Origin: PALSA-894 sp963734185
Lineage (GTDB): Bacteria; Pseudomonadota; Alphaproteobacteria; Rhizobiales; Xanthobacteraceae
Reading direction: 5' to 3'
Assembly (NCBI GenBank): GCA_963734185.1
Contig: CAVTGA010000002.1
Coordinates: forward strand, 2,108,001 to 2,172,000
Length of the DNA: 64,000 nucleotides
Translations under genes and position numbers: made by a program
Shown: in pieces, positions 17,214 to 26,218 of the stretch
Position numbering within the stretch: the stretch's first letter is position 1
How the letters are laid out: each line of letters opens with the position of its first letter
Notes under the pieces: model-generated
Told to the model about the DNA's origin: nothing
Database searches by the model: none
The model's input: the letters and a program-made list of their open reading frames with translations, nothing else

Positions 17214-19176
17214 TACCCGGCTCGCCGATCGTTTCACGCTTCCGCCCAATGTTCTTGCCGATGTGTGGGGCGGTGAGAACCGCACCTATCCGGCGAGCGC
17301 CGGCGTGCCTGGCAAGCGCGATCTCGGCCTGACGCCATACATCGTCACCTTCGAGCGGTTCTTCCATCTGCCGGCGCGCCCCGATGTCTGGGAGTCGCAA
17401 TACGAGACCTGCATCCTCGTTACCGGCACGCAGATGTCCAAGACCGACGGTATCCTGGATGCCATCGGTTGTCGGCTCGATCGGCGGCCGCGGCCGCAGC
17501 TCTATGTTGGGCCGTCCAAGGACTTCGTGACCGACCAATTCGAGCCGCGCCTGATGGCGCTGTTCGACGAGGCGCCGTCGCTGGCCGGTCGGGTGGCTCG
17601 GGGCAAGCGCAACAAGATCACGAAGAAGATCGTCAACGGCGTTCCGATCCGTCTTGCCTGGGCTGGCTCAGAAACTTCGCTGTCCTCCGACCAGGCCGGC
17701 GACGTCTATGTCGACGAATACGACAAGATGTTTGCCACCGGAGCGCGCGGCGACCCGTTCGTGAAGGCAAAGGCTCGGGCGGATACTTACGCCGATCGTA
17801 AGATCGCGCTCACGTCTACACCGAAGCGCGGCTTGGCGGTCACGAACAAGGATCCGAAATCGGGGCTCGAATTTTGGGCCGTCGCCGATGCGAAGGATCT
17901 GAAAAGCCCGACATGGGCGCGCTGGCAAACAGGCACCCGCCATCATTTCGCGTGGTGCTGCCCCGAGTGCGACGCGTGGTTCATCCCACGTTACCACAAT
18001 CTCGACTATCCGCCGGATGCGACGCCCGCGCTCGCCCGCCGCAAGACGCGCCTGATCTGTCCGGTGTACGGCTGCGTCATTGAGGAGAAGCACAAGGCCG
18101 AAATGAACCGGCGCGGCGACTACGTAGCGCCAGGTCAGAAATTCGACAAGAACGGCAAGGTCGTCGGCGATCCGCCAGACTCCACCGTGTTGTCGCTATG
18201 GGTATCTGGTCTCTGCTCTCCGTTCATCACGTGGGGCGAGCGGGTGGAGGAGGTGCTGCTGGCGCAGGCGGCGGGCGACACCGAAGCCGAGGCCGATGCG
18301 CTCAACAAGTGTGGTGAACTGTACTCGCCGATCGGCGGGGTCGTGGCGGAATGGAAGCACGTCGCAAAGCACCGGGCGCCCTACAAGGCGGGCGAGATGC
18401 CCGACGGCATCGTCTATCCGGTGCTCACCGTCGACGTGCAGACCAACCGGCTTGTGTGGACAATCCGCGGCCACGGTGCGCGAGCGACATCGTGGTTGAT
18501 CAATTGTGGCTCGCTGTTCGGCGAGACGGTCGAGGAGCCGGTTTGGGACGAGCTTGCGGACCTGCTGCAGGATCCTGTGTGCGGCGTCCCGATCAGGATG
18601 TGTTTGATCGATTCGGGCTTCCGGCCCGGCAAGCCGATCACGCTGCCGCTCAACCGCATCTACGAGTTCTGCCGGCGCTTCTCGCGCAACACGCGCCCGA
18701 CCAAGGGCTCCTCGACGCCGATGCGCGTTCCGCTCATCAAGTCGAAGCTTGAGGTCACGACCGCCGGCACGACCTCGAAATTCGGTCTCGAGCTCCTGCG
18801 CCTAGACACCGACTATTGGAAGTCTTGGGTACACGAGCGCCTGCAGTATCCGGACGACAAGCCAGGCGCCTGGCATCTCTACGAGGATGCGCCCGACGAC
18901 TACTGCAAGCAGATCGTTTCCGAGGCGCGCGTGGTCTCGGATTCCGGGAAAGCCGTATGGTTGGTTCGGTCGCGCGAGAACCACTTCCTCGATTGCGAGG
19001 CGCTGCAGGCGGCTGCGAGCTGGCTGATGAACATGCAGACGATGACCTATGACGCGGCGGAGCGGCTCATTCGGCAGCGCGACGCCCTCAAGGTCACCAC
19101 CGAGCAGTTGCCCTCGCCGGAGGCGGTGAAGGCAAAGGGCTTGAAGCGCCTGTCGGACCTAAACAAGCGAAGGTGA
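17161..19176 (+). CDS. Terminase large subunit (lambda GpA type)
   Basis: Packaging ATPase and nuclease of 671 residues. The ATPase half has a GpA-style deviant Walker A (VTGTQMSKT, about 87-95) and the acidic VYVDEYDKM Walker B. A Cys pair region (CCPECDAWF and CPVYGC) follows. The nuclease half begins near LTVDVQTNRLVW and includes MCLIDSGFR. The GTG start lies inside the small-subunit gene; no later start keeps the conserved N-terminal region. It makes cohesive ends in lambda; the end type here cannot be seen. Confidence 0.92.
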   Translation: MTRSPPQPNGLETHRLANTRLADRFTLPPNVLADVWGGENRTYPASAGVPGKRDLGLTPYIVTFERFFHLPARPDVWESQYETCILVTGTQMSKTDGILDAIGCRLDRRPRPQLYVGPSKDFVTDQFEPRLMALFDEAPSLAGRVARGKRNKITKKIVNGVPIRLAWAGSETSLSSDQAGDVYVDEYDKMFATGARGDPFVKAKARADTYADRKIALTSTPKRGLAVTNKDPKSGLEFWAVADAKDLKSPTWARWQTGTRHHFAWCCPECDAWFIPRYHNLDYPPDATPALARRKTRLICPVYGCVIEEKHKAEMNRRGDYVAPGQKFDKNGKVVGDPPDSTVLSLWVSGLCSPFITWGERVEEVLLAQAAGDTEAEADALNKCGELYSPIGGVVAEWKHVAKHRAPYKAGEMPDGIVYPVLTVDVQTNRLVWTIRGHGARATSWLINCGSLFGETVEEPVWDELADLLQDPVCGVPIRMCLIDSGFRPGKPITLPLNRIYEFCRRFSRNTRPTKGSSTPMRVPLIKSKLEVTTAGTTSKFGLELLRLDTDYWKSWVHERLQYPDDKPGAWHLYEDAPDDYCKQIVSEARVVSDSGKAVWLVRSRENHFLDCEALQAAASWLMNMQTMTYDAAERLIRQRDALKVTTEQLPSPEAVKAKGLKRLSDLNKRR

Positions 19177-19466
19177 TGGACATGGACCGAAGGCAATTCG
19201 TCATCGGCGCGGCCGCGGCGTTGTGCTCGCCCGTCCTGTCGAGCGCGGACACGCCGCGCATGGTGAGACTGCCGTCGCTCCGGTGGATCGACCCGGTCAT
19301 CGAGTCGCTCGTGCCTTTCGGACCGGCGCCGGTTCTGACGTTCGAGCAGTTCCAGGCTGACATGCTTCGGCGCATCGCCGGCGCAATGGCGCTGCCCTAC
19401 GACATGATCGTCGCTGATCTCGACGGCGGCACCACCGCGGCGCGCCAAGGCCGCGCGCTCAACTGA
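19176..19466 (+). CDS. Small head-region protein with Tat-like N-terminus (96 aa)
   Basis: Starts at ATG 19176 (or 19182) overlapping the terminase stop. The N-terminus MDMDRRQFVIGAAAALCSPV has a twin arginine followed by a hydrophobic stretch ending SSA, as in Tat signal peptides. The C-terminal LTFEQFQADMLRRIAGAMALPYDM and VADLDG resembles a segment of lambda-type portal proteins (helix with xGxPYxxxxxD). Position between terminase and gpW is not occupied in lambda. Either a real export signal or a chance similarity; function unknown. Confidence 0.65.
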   Translation: MDMDRRQFVIGAAAALCSPVLSSADTPRMVRLPSLRWIDPVIESLVPFGPAPVLTFEQFQADMLRRIAGAMALPYDMIVADLDGGTTAARQGRALN

Positions 19467-19467
19467 G

Positions 19468-19689
19468 ATGGCGACGCAGGAGGAGCTTGAGGAGGCTCGA
19501 TCGGTCCGGCGCGTCCTCATCACGCAAGGTGGCCTGAAAACCATCCGCGAAGGTGATCGCTGGATGGAGTTCACGCCGGCGTCTGTGAGCGAGCTCGAGG
19601 CCTACATCAACCGGCTCGAGCGCGAACTCGGCGTCGACGTGACGTTGTTCGGCCCAGCCCGCATCCGCTCGCGGCCGGTTTACTTCTGA
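19468..19689 (+). CDS. Head-tail joining protein gpW-like (73 aa)
   Basis: Small head-completion protein that in lambda binds the portal and creates the tail attachment site. The sequence pattern EELEEARSVRRVLITQGGLK, EGDRWMEFTPASVSELEAY and INRLERELG matches gpW (helix, beta hairpin, helix). Gene order terminase, gpW, portal is as in lambda. Confidence 0.85.
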   Translation: MATQEELEEARSVRRVLITQGGLKTIREGDRWMEFTPASVSELEAYINRLERELGVDVTLFGPARIRSRPVYF

Positions 19690-19702
19690 GCGCGAAAGTC
19701 AC

Positions 19703-21304
19703 ATGACCGAGCCGGTAATCTACGGCCCGAGCGGCGACGTCGTCTCGCGCGGAAAGGCCCGCCCTCGCGTCGGCGCCAACGCATTCGTCGGCGCATCGCG
19801 GTCGCATCCTGACCTTGCGCTGTGGCAGCCGTGGAACTACTCGCCGGCGGAGGCGCTCCACCAGGACCGCGATCTCCTGGTCGCGCGCATCCACGATGTC
19901 GCGCGGAATGATGGCTGGGCTTCCGCGGGCCTGGCTCGGATGGTCGATGCGGCGATCGGCGCGAGGCTCAACCTCTCGGCAACTCCGATCGCCGGCCGCC
20001 TTGGCATCGAGCAGGAGGAGGCCGACGATCTCGCCGACAGGATCGAGGATGCGTTTGACGAGTGGACCGACGATCCGCGGTTCCACTGCGACGCGCAACG
20101 CCGGCTGCCGTTCGGAGGCCTTGTCGCCAACGCTTTTCGTCACCGCGTCGGGGATGGTGAATCTATCGCGGTGCTGCACTTCGACGAGTCGCAGCCCACC
20201 TCGACCTGTGTCGAGATCATGCACCCGGATCGCTGCAAGACGCCTATGGGGCGACGCGAGGGTCACGGCGTTCGCTCCGGCGTCGAGCTCGGGAAGCGCG
20301 GTATCGCGGTTGGCTATCACTTCCTGACCCAGCATCCCGGCGAGCGGATGTTCGGTTTCGCGCTCGCGCGCAAGACCGAGTATGTGCCGCGGTACACCTC
20401 GTTTGGCCGTCCGATCGTGGTGCACGCCTTCGAGGCGACGGAAGCCGGACAGGTACGTGGCGTGTCGGCGCTCGCCCCGGTGGTCAAGAAGTTGCGCATG
20501 CTCGGCCGCTACGACGAGGCCGAATTGCAGGCCGCCGTGCTCAATGCGGTCCTCGCGGCGTTCATCACGTCACCGCATGATCAAGAGCAGATTGCGAAGG
20601 CGATCGGCGGTTCCTTTGAGGACGCCGAACTTTCGCAGCGGCAGGAACTGCGGACAACGATCTACGGCGACACGCCGATCACGGTTGACGGCGTGCGGAT
20701 CAACTTCCTGGCGCCTGGGGACAAGCCTGAGTTCCTCGACCCGAAGCATCCGAACGCAGTGTTCGAGCAATTCGTGCGCGCCGCGCTGCGCAACGTCGCC
20801 TCTGCTCTCGGCCTTTCCTACGAGCAGTTGTCGATGGATTGGGGCCAGGTCAACTACTCCTCGGCGCGCGCGGCTCTGATCGAGGTCTGGCGCGGCGTGG
20901 TCGCTCGTCGCGATCTGTTTGCGTCGATGTTCTTGCAACCGATCTACGCGGCTTGGCTCGAGGAAGTTCTCGACAAGGGCATTGTCGCGATGCCGAAGGG
21001 CGCGAAGCCTTTCCGCGAAGCGGTGGGCGCTTGGACCAACGCAGAGTGGATAGGCCCGGGTCGCGGCTGGGTTGATCCGCTGAAAGAGGCGAACGCTGCG
21101 ATCGCGCGTATCTCCTCCGGTTTGTCGAACTATCGGCGAGAGTGTGCCGAGCAAGGCATCGACTGGAAGGACAACTTCCGCCAGATCTCGCGCGAGCGTC
21201 GCTGGCTGGAAAAGAACAAGGAACTGCAGTTCTCGCTCGATGGCGTGCCGATGCCGCCGGAGGCGCCCGAACAAGAGACGCAGCGCCGCGGCGCGACGGG
21301 GTGA
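19703..21304 (+). CDS. Portal protein (lambda gpB family)
   Basis: A 533-residue portal that would form the dodecameric DNA channel at the capsid vertex. The N-terminal region (WNYSPAEALHQDRDLLVARI, then VARNDGWASAGLARMVDAAIG) and central ESIAVLHFDES, CVEIMHPDRC, GVELGKRGIAVGYHF and RGVSALAPVVKKLRML are typical of lambda-type portals. The C-terminal LSYEQLSMDWGQVNYSSAR is the family hallmark. Placed between gpW and the protease, exactly as in lambda. Confidence 0.93.
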   Translation: MTEPVIYGPSGDVVSRGKARPRVGANAFVGASRSHPDLALWQPWNYSPAEALHQDRDLLVARIHDVARNDGWASAGLARMVDAAIGARLNLSATPIAGRLGIEQEEADDLADRIEDAFDEWTDDPRFHCDAQRRLPFGGLVANAFRHRVGDGESIAVLHFDESQPTSTCVEIMHPDRCKTPMGRREGHGVRSGVELGKRGIAVGYHFLTQHPGERMFGFALARKTEYVPRYTSFGRPIVVHAFEATEAGQVRGVSALAPVVKKLRMLGRYDEAELQAAVLNAVLAAFITSPHDQEQIAKAIGGSFEDAELSQRQELRTTIYGDTPITVDGVRINFLAPGDKPEFLDPKHPNAVFEQFVRAALRNVASALGLSYEQLSMDWGQVNYSSARAALIEVWRGVVARRDLFASMFLQPIYAAWLEEVLDKGIVAMPKGAKPFREAVGAWTNAEWIGPGRGWVDPLKEANAAIARISSGLSNYRRECAEQGIDWKDNFRQISRERRWLEKNKELQFSLDGVPMPPEAPEQETQRRGATG

Positions 21305-21308
21305 GGAA

Positions 21309-22715
21309 ATGATCCACTATCATCACGCCGCACGACGTCTGTTCAATCAGCCGCTGTGGGCTACACGCGACGCCGCGGACGCGGTGAGCGCGTTCCTCCT
21401 CCGCCGCATCACTGAGGGCCCGCGCGCGCAGGTGTCGGAGGACGACGGCGGCACCGCGCTGCAGGCATTCGAGGAGACGCGCCGGCCGGATGGATCGTTT
21501 GAACTCCACAGCCCTCGTGCAAGTCGTTTCCACGGTGAGTACCCGGTCGACCCTGACGCGGAGGGGCGGCCGAAGTCCTACCGGCGCACGCCAGGTGGAA
21601 CGGCGCTCATCAGCGTCATCGGAGAGTTGGTGAATCGCGGTGCGTGGATTGGCGCGCGGAGTGGCCTCGTGTCTTACGAGGGTCTGACGCACCAGGCGCT
21701 ACAGTGCAGAGCCGACCCGCGCGCACGAAACGTCATCGTCGATTTTGAAACTCCGGGCGGTGAAGCGGTCGGTGCACAGGAGTGCGCCGCCGCATTCCGC
21801 ATGCTTGCTGCCGAAAAGCCGGTATTCGCGGTGGTGAACGGCATGGCGTGCTCCGCCGGGTACGCTCTCGCCTCGTCCTGCACGCGGATCGTCACGATCC
21901 CGAGCGGGCTTTCCGCGCACATCGGCGTCGTGATGCTGCACCTCGACTGGTCGAAGTGGCTCGAGGAAGAAGGCATCAAGCCGACTTTCATTTTCGTCGG
22001 CGATCACAAGGTCGACGGGAATCCCTTCGAGCCGCTGCCGGAGTCGGTCCGGACTCGGTTCAAGGGTGAGTGCGACAAGTTCTACGCAGACTTCGTCGCG
22101 ACTGTTGTCGCGGGTCGCAAGGGTCTGACCGAGGAAAAGGTCCGCGCGACACAAGCGCTCGCCTACAAGGGGCCGGATGCGGTCGCGCTTGGCTTGGCGG
22201 ACGAACTCGGCACGTTCGACGACGTGCTCGCCGAATTGTCCCGGCCTTCGGGCCGATCATCTTCCAGCAAGCAAGGAGGCCTGCAGATGGGCACCCCGGA
22301 AGCCAAGACCGAAGCCGCGGAGACCGCGGGCATTTCCGCAGCCGATCACGATCGCGCCTTGAAGGCGGCCGCCGACACCGCGCGCGTCGATGGCGAGAAA
22401 GTGGGCGAGCAGAAGGGCGCCGAGGCCGCCAAGGCGCGCATCGGCGCCATCCTCGGGCACGCCGAAGCGCAGGGACGCGAGCCCCTGGCCAGCCACTTCG
22501 CGTTCAAGACCGACATGACGGTCGACGCGGCGGTCGAGGCGCTCAAGGCGACGCCCAAGGCCGTGGCCGCGAAACCGACGCTCACCGAGCAGATGCGCGG
22601 CGAGGCGAAGCCCAATCTCGGCGCGCCGCTGGCCGCCGACGCTGGCGACGCGCAGAGCAACTACGACAAGGGCCGCGCGATTGCCATGCGGGCCAAGGGC
22701 AAGAAGGAATCGTAG
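21309..22715 (+). CDS. Capsid maturation protease with C-terminal scaffold (lambda gpC type, S49 family)
   Basis: A 468-residue serine peptidase that processes the prohead. The S49/SppA-like domain (about 95-320) shows VVNGMACSAGYALASSC with predicted nucleophile Ser182 and GDHKVDGNP with predicted Lys235 of a Ser/Lys dyad. From about residue 327 the protein becomes a charged, Ala/Lys/Glu-rich helical scaffold domain. The start follows GAGGAA. It contains a nested in-frame start for the scaffold alone at 22287. Confidence 0.9.
   Translation: MIHYHHAARRLFNQPLWATRDAADAVSAFLLRRITEGPRAQVSEDDGGTALQAFEETRRPDGSFELHSPRASRFHGEYPVDPDAEGRPKSYRRTPGGTALISVIGELVNRGAWIGARSGLVSYEGLTHQALQCRADPRARNVIVDFETPGGEAVGAQECAAAFRMLAAEKPVFAVVNGMACSAGYALASSCTRIVTIPSGLSAHIGVVMLHLDWSKWLEEEGIKPTFIFVGDHKVDGNPFEPLPESVRTRFKGECDKFYADFVATVVAGRKGLTEEKVRATQALAYKGPDAVALGLADELGTFDDVLAELSRPSGRSSSSKQGGLQMGTPEAKTEAAETAGISAADHDRALKAAADTARVDGEKVGEQKGAEAAKARIGAILGHAEAQGREPLASHFAFKTDMTVDAAVEALKATPKAVAAKPTLTEQMRGEAKPNLGAPLAADAGDAQSNYDKGRAIAMRAKGKKES
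22287..22715 (+). CDS. Nested scaffold protein (Nu3-like), internal in-frame start
   Basis: ATG 22287 lies in the frame of the protease gene and is preceded by a strong AAGGAGG six to eight bases upstream. It would give a 142-residue protein (MGTPEAKTEAAETAG to AMRAKGKKES) identical to the scaffold end of the protease. This copies the lambda C/Nu3 arrangement, where free scaffold is made in excess of protease-scaffold. Confidence 0.8.
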   Translation: MGTPEAKTEAAETAGISAADHDRALKAAADTARVDGEKVGEQKGAEAAKARIGAILGHAEAQGREPLASHFAFKTDMTVDAAVEALKATPKAVAAKPTLTEQMRGEAKPNLGAPLAADAGDAQSNYDKGRAIAMRAKGKKES

Positions 22716-22768
22716 CAAGGCGCGTTTCAGCCTCGCATCCGCAACCACACTAGCCAGGAGGTCAGGTC

Positions 22769-23431
22769 ATGGAGACCGCCACCTACGATCCCACCGGTCT
22801 GATCGCCGGTCCGTTCCCCATCGTTTCGAGTTCCGGGACGATGCTGTTGGGGCAGAACAACCCGCGCGGCACGGTTCTGGGCCGCATCCTGACCGGCGCT
22901 GCGACCGCCGCGGCAAAGGCTGGCGGCAACACCGGCACCGGCACGTTCGTGCTCGACGCCACCACGCCGAAGCTCGCCGGCGTCAAGGTCGGCGTCTATA
23001 CGCTGCGCTGCATCGCGGCGGTGGCCAACGGCGGCGTGTTCCGCCTGACCGATCCCGACGGCATCGTGTTGGGCGACTTCACGATCCCCGCCGGCGCGGG
23101 AAACACCGTGACGGTGGACCGCCACATCAAAGGCGCGTTGGCCTATGCCGGCACCGACTTCGCCGCCGGCGATGGCTTCGACATTACGGTGGCCGCCGGC
23201 AGCAAGAAGCTGGTCAAATCATTGGCCGCCTCGGTCGACGGCTCGGAGAAGCCGTGGGCGATCCTTGCCGCGGACGTCGACGCTTCGGCTGCGGACCGGC
23301 CGGCGCCGTACTATCTCTCGGGCGAGTTTGCGACGAGCAAGCTCACCTTCGGCACCGGTCATACCGCCGACACGGTCGAGGAAGCCTTCCGCGCCGTCTC
23401 CGCGCCGATCTTCCTCAAAGTCCTCAACTGA
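22769..23431 (+). CDS. Head decoration protein (gpD-like)
   Basis: A 220-residue capsid-stabilising protein. N-terminal TGLIAGPFPIVSSSGTMLLG and RGTVLGRI, then a beta-rich body (GTGTFVLDATTPKLAGVKVG; GVFRLTDPDGIVLGDFTI), and a C-terminal YLSGEFATSKLTFGTGH match the head decoration domain. It is longer than lambda gpD, with an inserted beta domain in the middle. A good AGGAGGTC site precedes the ATG. It lies just before the major capsid gene, as in lambda. Confidence 0.85.
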   Translation: METATYDPTGLIAGPFPIVSSSGTMLLGQNNPRGTVLGRILTGAATAAAKAGGNTGTGTFVLDATTPKLAGVKVGVYTLRCIAAVANGGVFRLTDPDGIVLGDFTIPAGAGNTVTVDRHIKGALAYAGTDFAAGDGFDITVAAGSKKLVKSLAASVDGSEKPWAILAADVDASAADRPAPYYLSGEFATSKLTFGTGHTADTVEEAFRAVSAPIFLKVLN

Positions 23432-23502
23432 TCCGGCGCTTGTTCGCCGGACGCGTTCCCTCATCCGCCAGCGGGTTAGCGGGGCGGCGCTACGTGCGCC
23501 GC
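23432..23502 (+). terminator. Two hairpins between decoration and capsid genes
   Basis: First hairpin: arms TCCGGCG/CGCCGGA with loop CTTGTT (23432-23451). Second: arms GCGGCGC/GCGCCGC with loop TACGT (23484-23502). Neither is followed by a T-run. They probably adjust or protect mRNA between the two most abundant capsid proteins. Confidence 0.5.
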
Positions 23503-23539
23503 GCCAGGCCTCGCTCGTTCTCTCCATGGAGTTGCTGCC

Positions 23540-24565
23540 ATGAATCTCTACGACACGATGACCCTGTTGGGGATGGTCGACGCACTGGATCGCCCGGTCC
23601 GCTTCATCTTCGACCGCTTCTTCGGCAACTCGGTGATCCCGTTCGACACCGAGGAGATCATGTTCGACAAGATTTCGTCGAACCGCCGCATCGCAGCCTA
23701 TGTCTCGCCCGACGTCCCGGGCAAGGCGCAGGCCTTGCGCGGCTCCGTCGCGCAGTCCTTCAAGCCGGGCTATGTCAAGCCAAAAGCGCCGATCAGCCCG
23801 GGTGCGGTGATCCGGCGCCGCCCCGGCGAGATGATCGGAGGCGTCATGGCTCCCGAGGACCGCTTCGATCGCATCGTGGTGCAGGAGATGGAGGATCAGG
23901 ACGCCTCGATCGCTCGCCGCGAGGAGTTCATGGCGATCGAGATCCTGCGCACCGGCAAGGTCATCGTCGAGAGCGAGGATTTCCCGCGCATGGTGGTCGA
24001 CTACAACCGGCCCGCTGGTCACACCAAGGCGCTCACCAGCGGCGACCGCTGGGGGGAGAGCAACATCATCCCGACCGAGAACATCACGGCCTGGGCGCAG
24101 GAGGTGCACGACAATTCCGGCGCACATCCGAACCAAGTCATCATGGACCCGCTCGCCGCCGGTCTGTTCCTCAAGGACGATAAGCTGCAAAAGATCCTCG
24201 ACAACCGGCGCCAAGCTGGCGGCGAGATGCAGTTGATGGGCGCCGCCACCGGCGCGCAGGGAGTCGAGGCCGTTCGGCTGGGCTCGGTCGGCCAGTTCGA
24301 GTTCTGGCAGTACCAGCAGCTCTACAAGGAAGCCGGGGTCACCAAGAAGATGATGCCGGACTACACCGTCCTCCTCGGCTCGGTCGGCATCGAAGGTCAC
24401 GCTACCTACGGCGCCATCCAGGATCTCGAGGCGCTGCGCGCGCTGACGCGCTTCCCGAAGATGTGGATCGAGAAGGACCCCAGCGTGGCGATGCTGATGA
24501 CTCAGGCCGCTCCGCTGCCTGTGCCCGGCCGCATCGAAGCCTCGATGTGCATCACCGTCCGGTGA
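23540..24565 (+). CDS. Major capsid protein (lambda gpE family)
   Basis: A 341-residue capsid subunit of the lambda gpE type within the HK97 fold. Recognisable segments are the N-terminal RFFGNSVIPFDTEEIMFDKI, the conserved AYVSPDVPGKA and PGYVKPKAPISPG, EFMAIEILRTGKVIVESED, and the C-terminal LGSVGIEGHATYGAIQD followed by the final PGRIEASMC. It is flanked on both sides by hairpins and preceded by the decoration gene. Confidence 0.93.
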   Translation: MNLYDTMTLLGMVDALDRPVRFIFDRFFGNSVIPFDTEEIMFDKISSNRRIAAYVSPDVPGKAQALRGSVAQSFKPGYVKPKAPISPGAVIRRRPGEMIGGVMAPEDRFDRIVVQEMEDQDASIARREEFMAIEILRTGKVIVESEDFPRMVVDYNRPAGHTKALTSGDRWGESNIIPTENITAWAQEVHDNSGAHPNQVIMDPLAAGLFLKDDKLQKILDNRRQAGGEMQLMGAATGAQGVEAVRLGSVGQFEFWQYQQLYKEAGVTKKMMPDYTVLLGSVGIEGHATYGAIQDLEALRALTRFPKMWIEKDPSVAMLMTQAAPLPVPGRIEASMCITVR

Positions 24566-24596
24566 GTAGGGTCCAAGCGCTGCGGTGATCTCATTC

Positions 24597-24622
24597 CCGC
24601 GCCGGCGAGAACGCCGGCGCGG
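24597..24622 (+). terminator. Hairpin after the major capsid gene
   Basis: Perfect 11-bp arms CCGCGCCGGCG/CGCCGGCGCGG with tetraloop AGAA, about 30 bp after the capsid stop. No T-run. A likely mRNA stabiliser or partial terminator that would raise capsid expression over downstream genes. Confidence 0.55.
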
Positions 24623-24667
24623 CAGGCATGTCGATTGATCCCTGATTTCATTGAGGCGAGAAGGGCG

Positions 24668-25033
24668 ATGACCAGTACCAAGACGATCATCACGACGGTC
24701 ACGGTTTCCAACGGCAAGGACGACAAGGGCAAGGCGATCGAGGTGCCGCCCGGCGAGCCGATCACGCTGCCCACCGAGGAGGCCAACCGCATTCTCGCGT
24801 GCTTCGGCGGCGAGGAATTCGTCGTCGGCACGGCGCGTGCGCTGGCGGTGCCGCCCCCCTCGAAAAGCGGGCCTGGTGCGCCTGGCGGGGGCGCTCCGGC
24901 GGTCGACTACACCGAGATGACCCGCAAGCAGCTTGACGAGATCGCGGCCGGGCTGGGAATCGACAGCAAGAAGCTGCCCAACAAGGCCGAGGTCATCGCG
25001 GCGATCGAGGCGGCCACCAAGCCGCAGGGCTGA
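24668..25033 (+). CDS. Phage head-completion protein with SAP/Rho-N-like tail (121 aa)
   Basis: N-terminal beta region (TIITTVTVSNGKDDKGKAIE), then a Pro/Gly-rich linker, then YTEMTRKQLDEIAAGLGIDS and KAEVIAAIEAAT, a helix-extended-loop-helix pattern like SAP or Rho N-terminal domains. It occupies the lambda FI position after the capsid gene. The stop overlaps the next start (TGATG). Confidence 0.65.
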   Translation: MTSTKTIITTVTVSNGKDDKGKAIEVPPGEPITLPTEEANRILACFGGEEFVVGTARALAVPPPSKSGPGAPGGGAPAVDYTEMTRKQLDEIAAGLGIDSKKLPNKAEVIAAIEAATKPQG

Positions 25034-25437
25034 TGCTCTCGCGGTTTGAGCAGGAATTGGCGGTTCGATCCCCGACACTCGACGGACACTTCGGCGAGTT
25101 GACGCGTATCGAGCCGCAAGCTGCTGGCGAGTTCGTCGTCGCCGGCGCCGACCTGCAGCGGCCAGCCTATGAAGTGGTCGGAACGTTCCGGCCGCGCGCA
25201 GAGGTTATGAGCATTCGCAACCCGAAAGGTGGGGCGGCTGCCGACAACGTCTCGGTTTCGACGGCGTTGGACCAATTCAGCTTCCTGAAATCGGTGCTTG
25301 GTAATCCGGCGCGGTGGCCGCGCGCGGGCGACCACATCGTGCGCAAGGACAAGCCCGGCATGCCGCGCTTCAAGGTGTCGCGCGCATTTGCTGACGGGCT
25401 CGTCCGGCTCACCTGCATTGTGGTGCCGCTGCAATGA
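25033..25437 (+). CDS. Head-tail connector-like protein (134 aa)
   Basis: Beta-rich small protein (FGELTRIEPQAAGEFVVAGA; YEVVGTFRPRAEVMSI; RAGDHIVRKDKPGMPRFKVS) at the lambda FII position between head and tail genes. By position and length it could be a neck or connector protein, but no diagnostic motif is visible. Overlaps both neighbours by four bases or fewer. Confidence 0.6.
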   Translation: MLSRFEQELAVRSPTLDGHFGELTRIEPQAAGEFVVAGADLQRPAYEVVGTFRPRAEVMSIRNPKGGAAADNVSVSTALDQFSFLKSVLGNPARWPRAGDHIVRKDKPGMPRFKVSRAFADGLVRLTCIVVPLQ

Positions 25438-26216
25438 GCCTCGTCTCGTTTGCGGTCCGCCTGATCGTCTGCCGCGCTCTCACAGGCAAGACGTTCGCGG
25501 GAAATCGTGTGCTCAACTCGCCCGTTGAGCCACTTGAGGATTTGCTTGCGGACGGCGCGCCGGCGATACCGCTGATCGCTGTCTTCACGAACAACTTTAA
25601 GCGTGAGGGACCCGGTCGCGATATGACCGGGGACGAAAACACGCTTGGACTTACCATACAGGTGCTGATCCCTCCGACCGTGGAGGTTGCCGGCATCGCA
25701 TTCGAAGCGCGGGGTGCCGGCGCCGCGGCGCTGCTGGATTTTGTCTGGCGCCAGGTTACGCGTGCGCTCGTGGTAGAGACAGGCACCTGGGCGAAGCTGT
25801 TCGCTCGTTTTGTCGCACAGGTCAAATCGGTCACAGTGACGCCGACGCTCTACGAATTGACCGAGGAGGGTCGTCGCGGGATTCGCATTCCAGCGCACGA
25901 GTTCAGTTTGGAATGTCGCACTGTCACCGAGCCGATGTGGGGCCGGCCGCTCGCCAATCATTGGCTTGAGCTCGACACCGCAATGCGTGCGGAGCCGGCG
26001 CTGGTCGCTCTGGCTGATCTTGTGAAGGAAGAGATCGAGCAGCCGGACGGCATGCCCGATTGGCGCGTGCTTCAAGCGGCCTTCGGCATGTCGGATGCGG
26101 CGATGCTCGCGGCCGGTCTCAAGCCCATTGATACAGAGGAGGAGGGCGAGGGGCCGCCTATCTCCGAGATCGCGGTTGAACCGCCGGGCATCATCGTCGA
26201 CGAGCCCGAGGAATAA
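25434..26216 (+). CDS. Hypothetical neck or tail protein (260 aa)
   Basis: No family recognised. The N-terminal two thirds are alpha/beta (AVRLIVCRALTGKTFAG; TLGLTIQVLIPPTVEVAG) and the C-terminal tail is acidic (IDTEEEGEGPPISEIAVE). ATG overlaps the upstream stop. Between connector and baseplate genes, so a tail-terminator or neck role is possible. Confidence 0.65.
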   Translation: MSLVSFAVRLIVCRALTGKTFAGNRVLNSPVEPLEDLLADGAPAIPLIAVFTNNFKREGPGRDMTGDENTLGLTIQVLIPPTVEVAGIAFEARGAGAAALLDFVWRQVTRALVVETGTWAKLFARFVAQVKSVTVTPTLYELTEEGRRGIRIPAHEFSLECRTVTEPMWGRPLANHWLELDTAMRAEPALVALADLVKEEIEQPDGMPDWRVLQAAFGMSDAAMLAAGLKPIDTEEEGEGPPISEIAVEPPGIIVDEPEE

Positions 26217-26218
26217 CC

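Noticed and set aside
23219..25078. 619-codon minus-strand frame opposite the capsid gene
   Set aside because: Antisense shadow of decoration and major capsid genes; no protein character or ribosome binding site.
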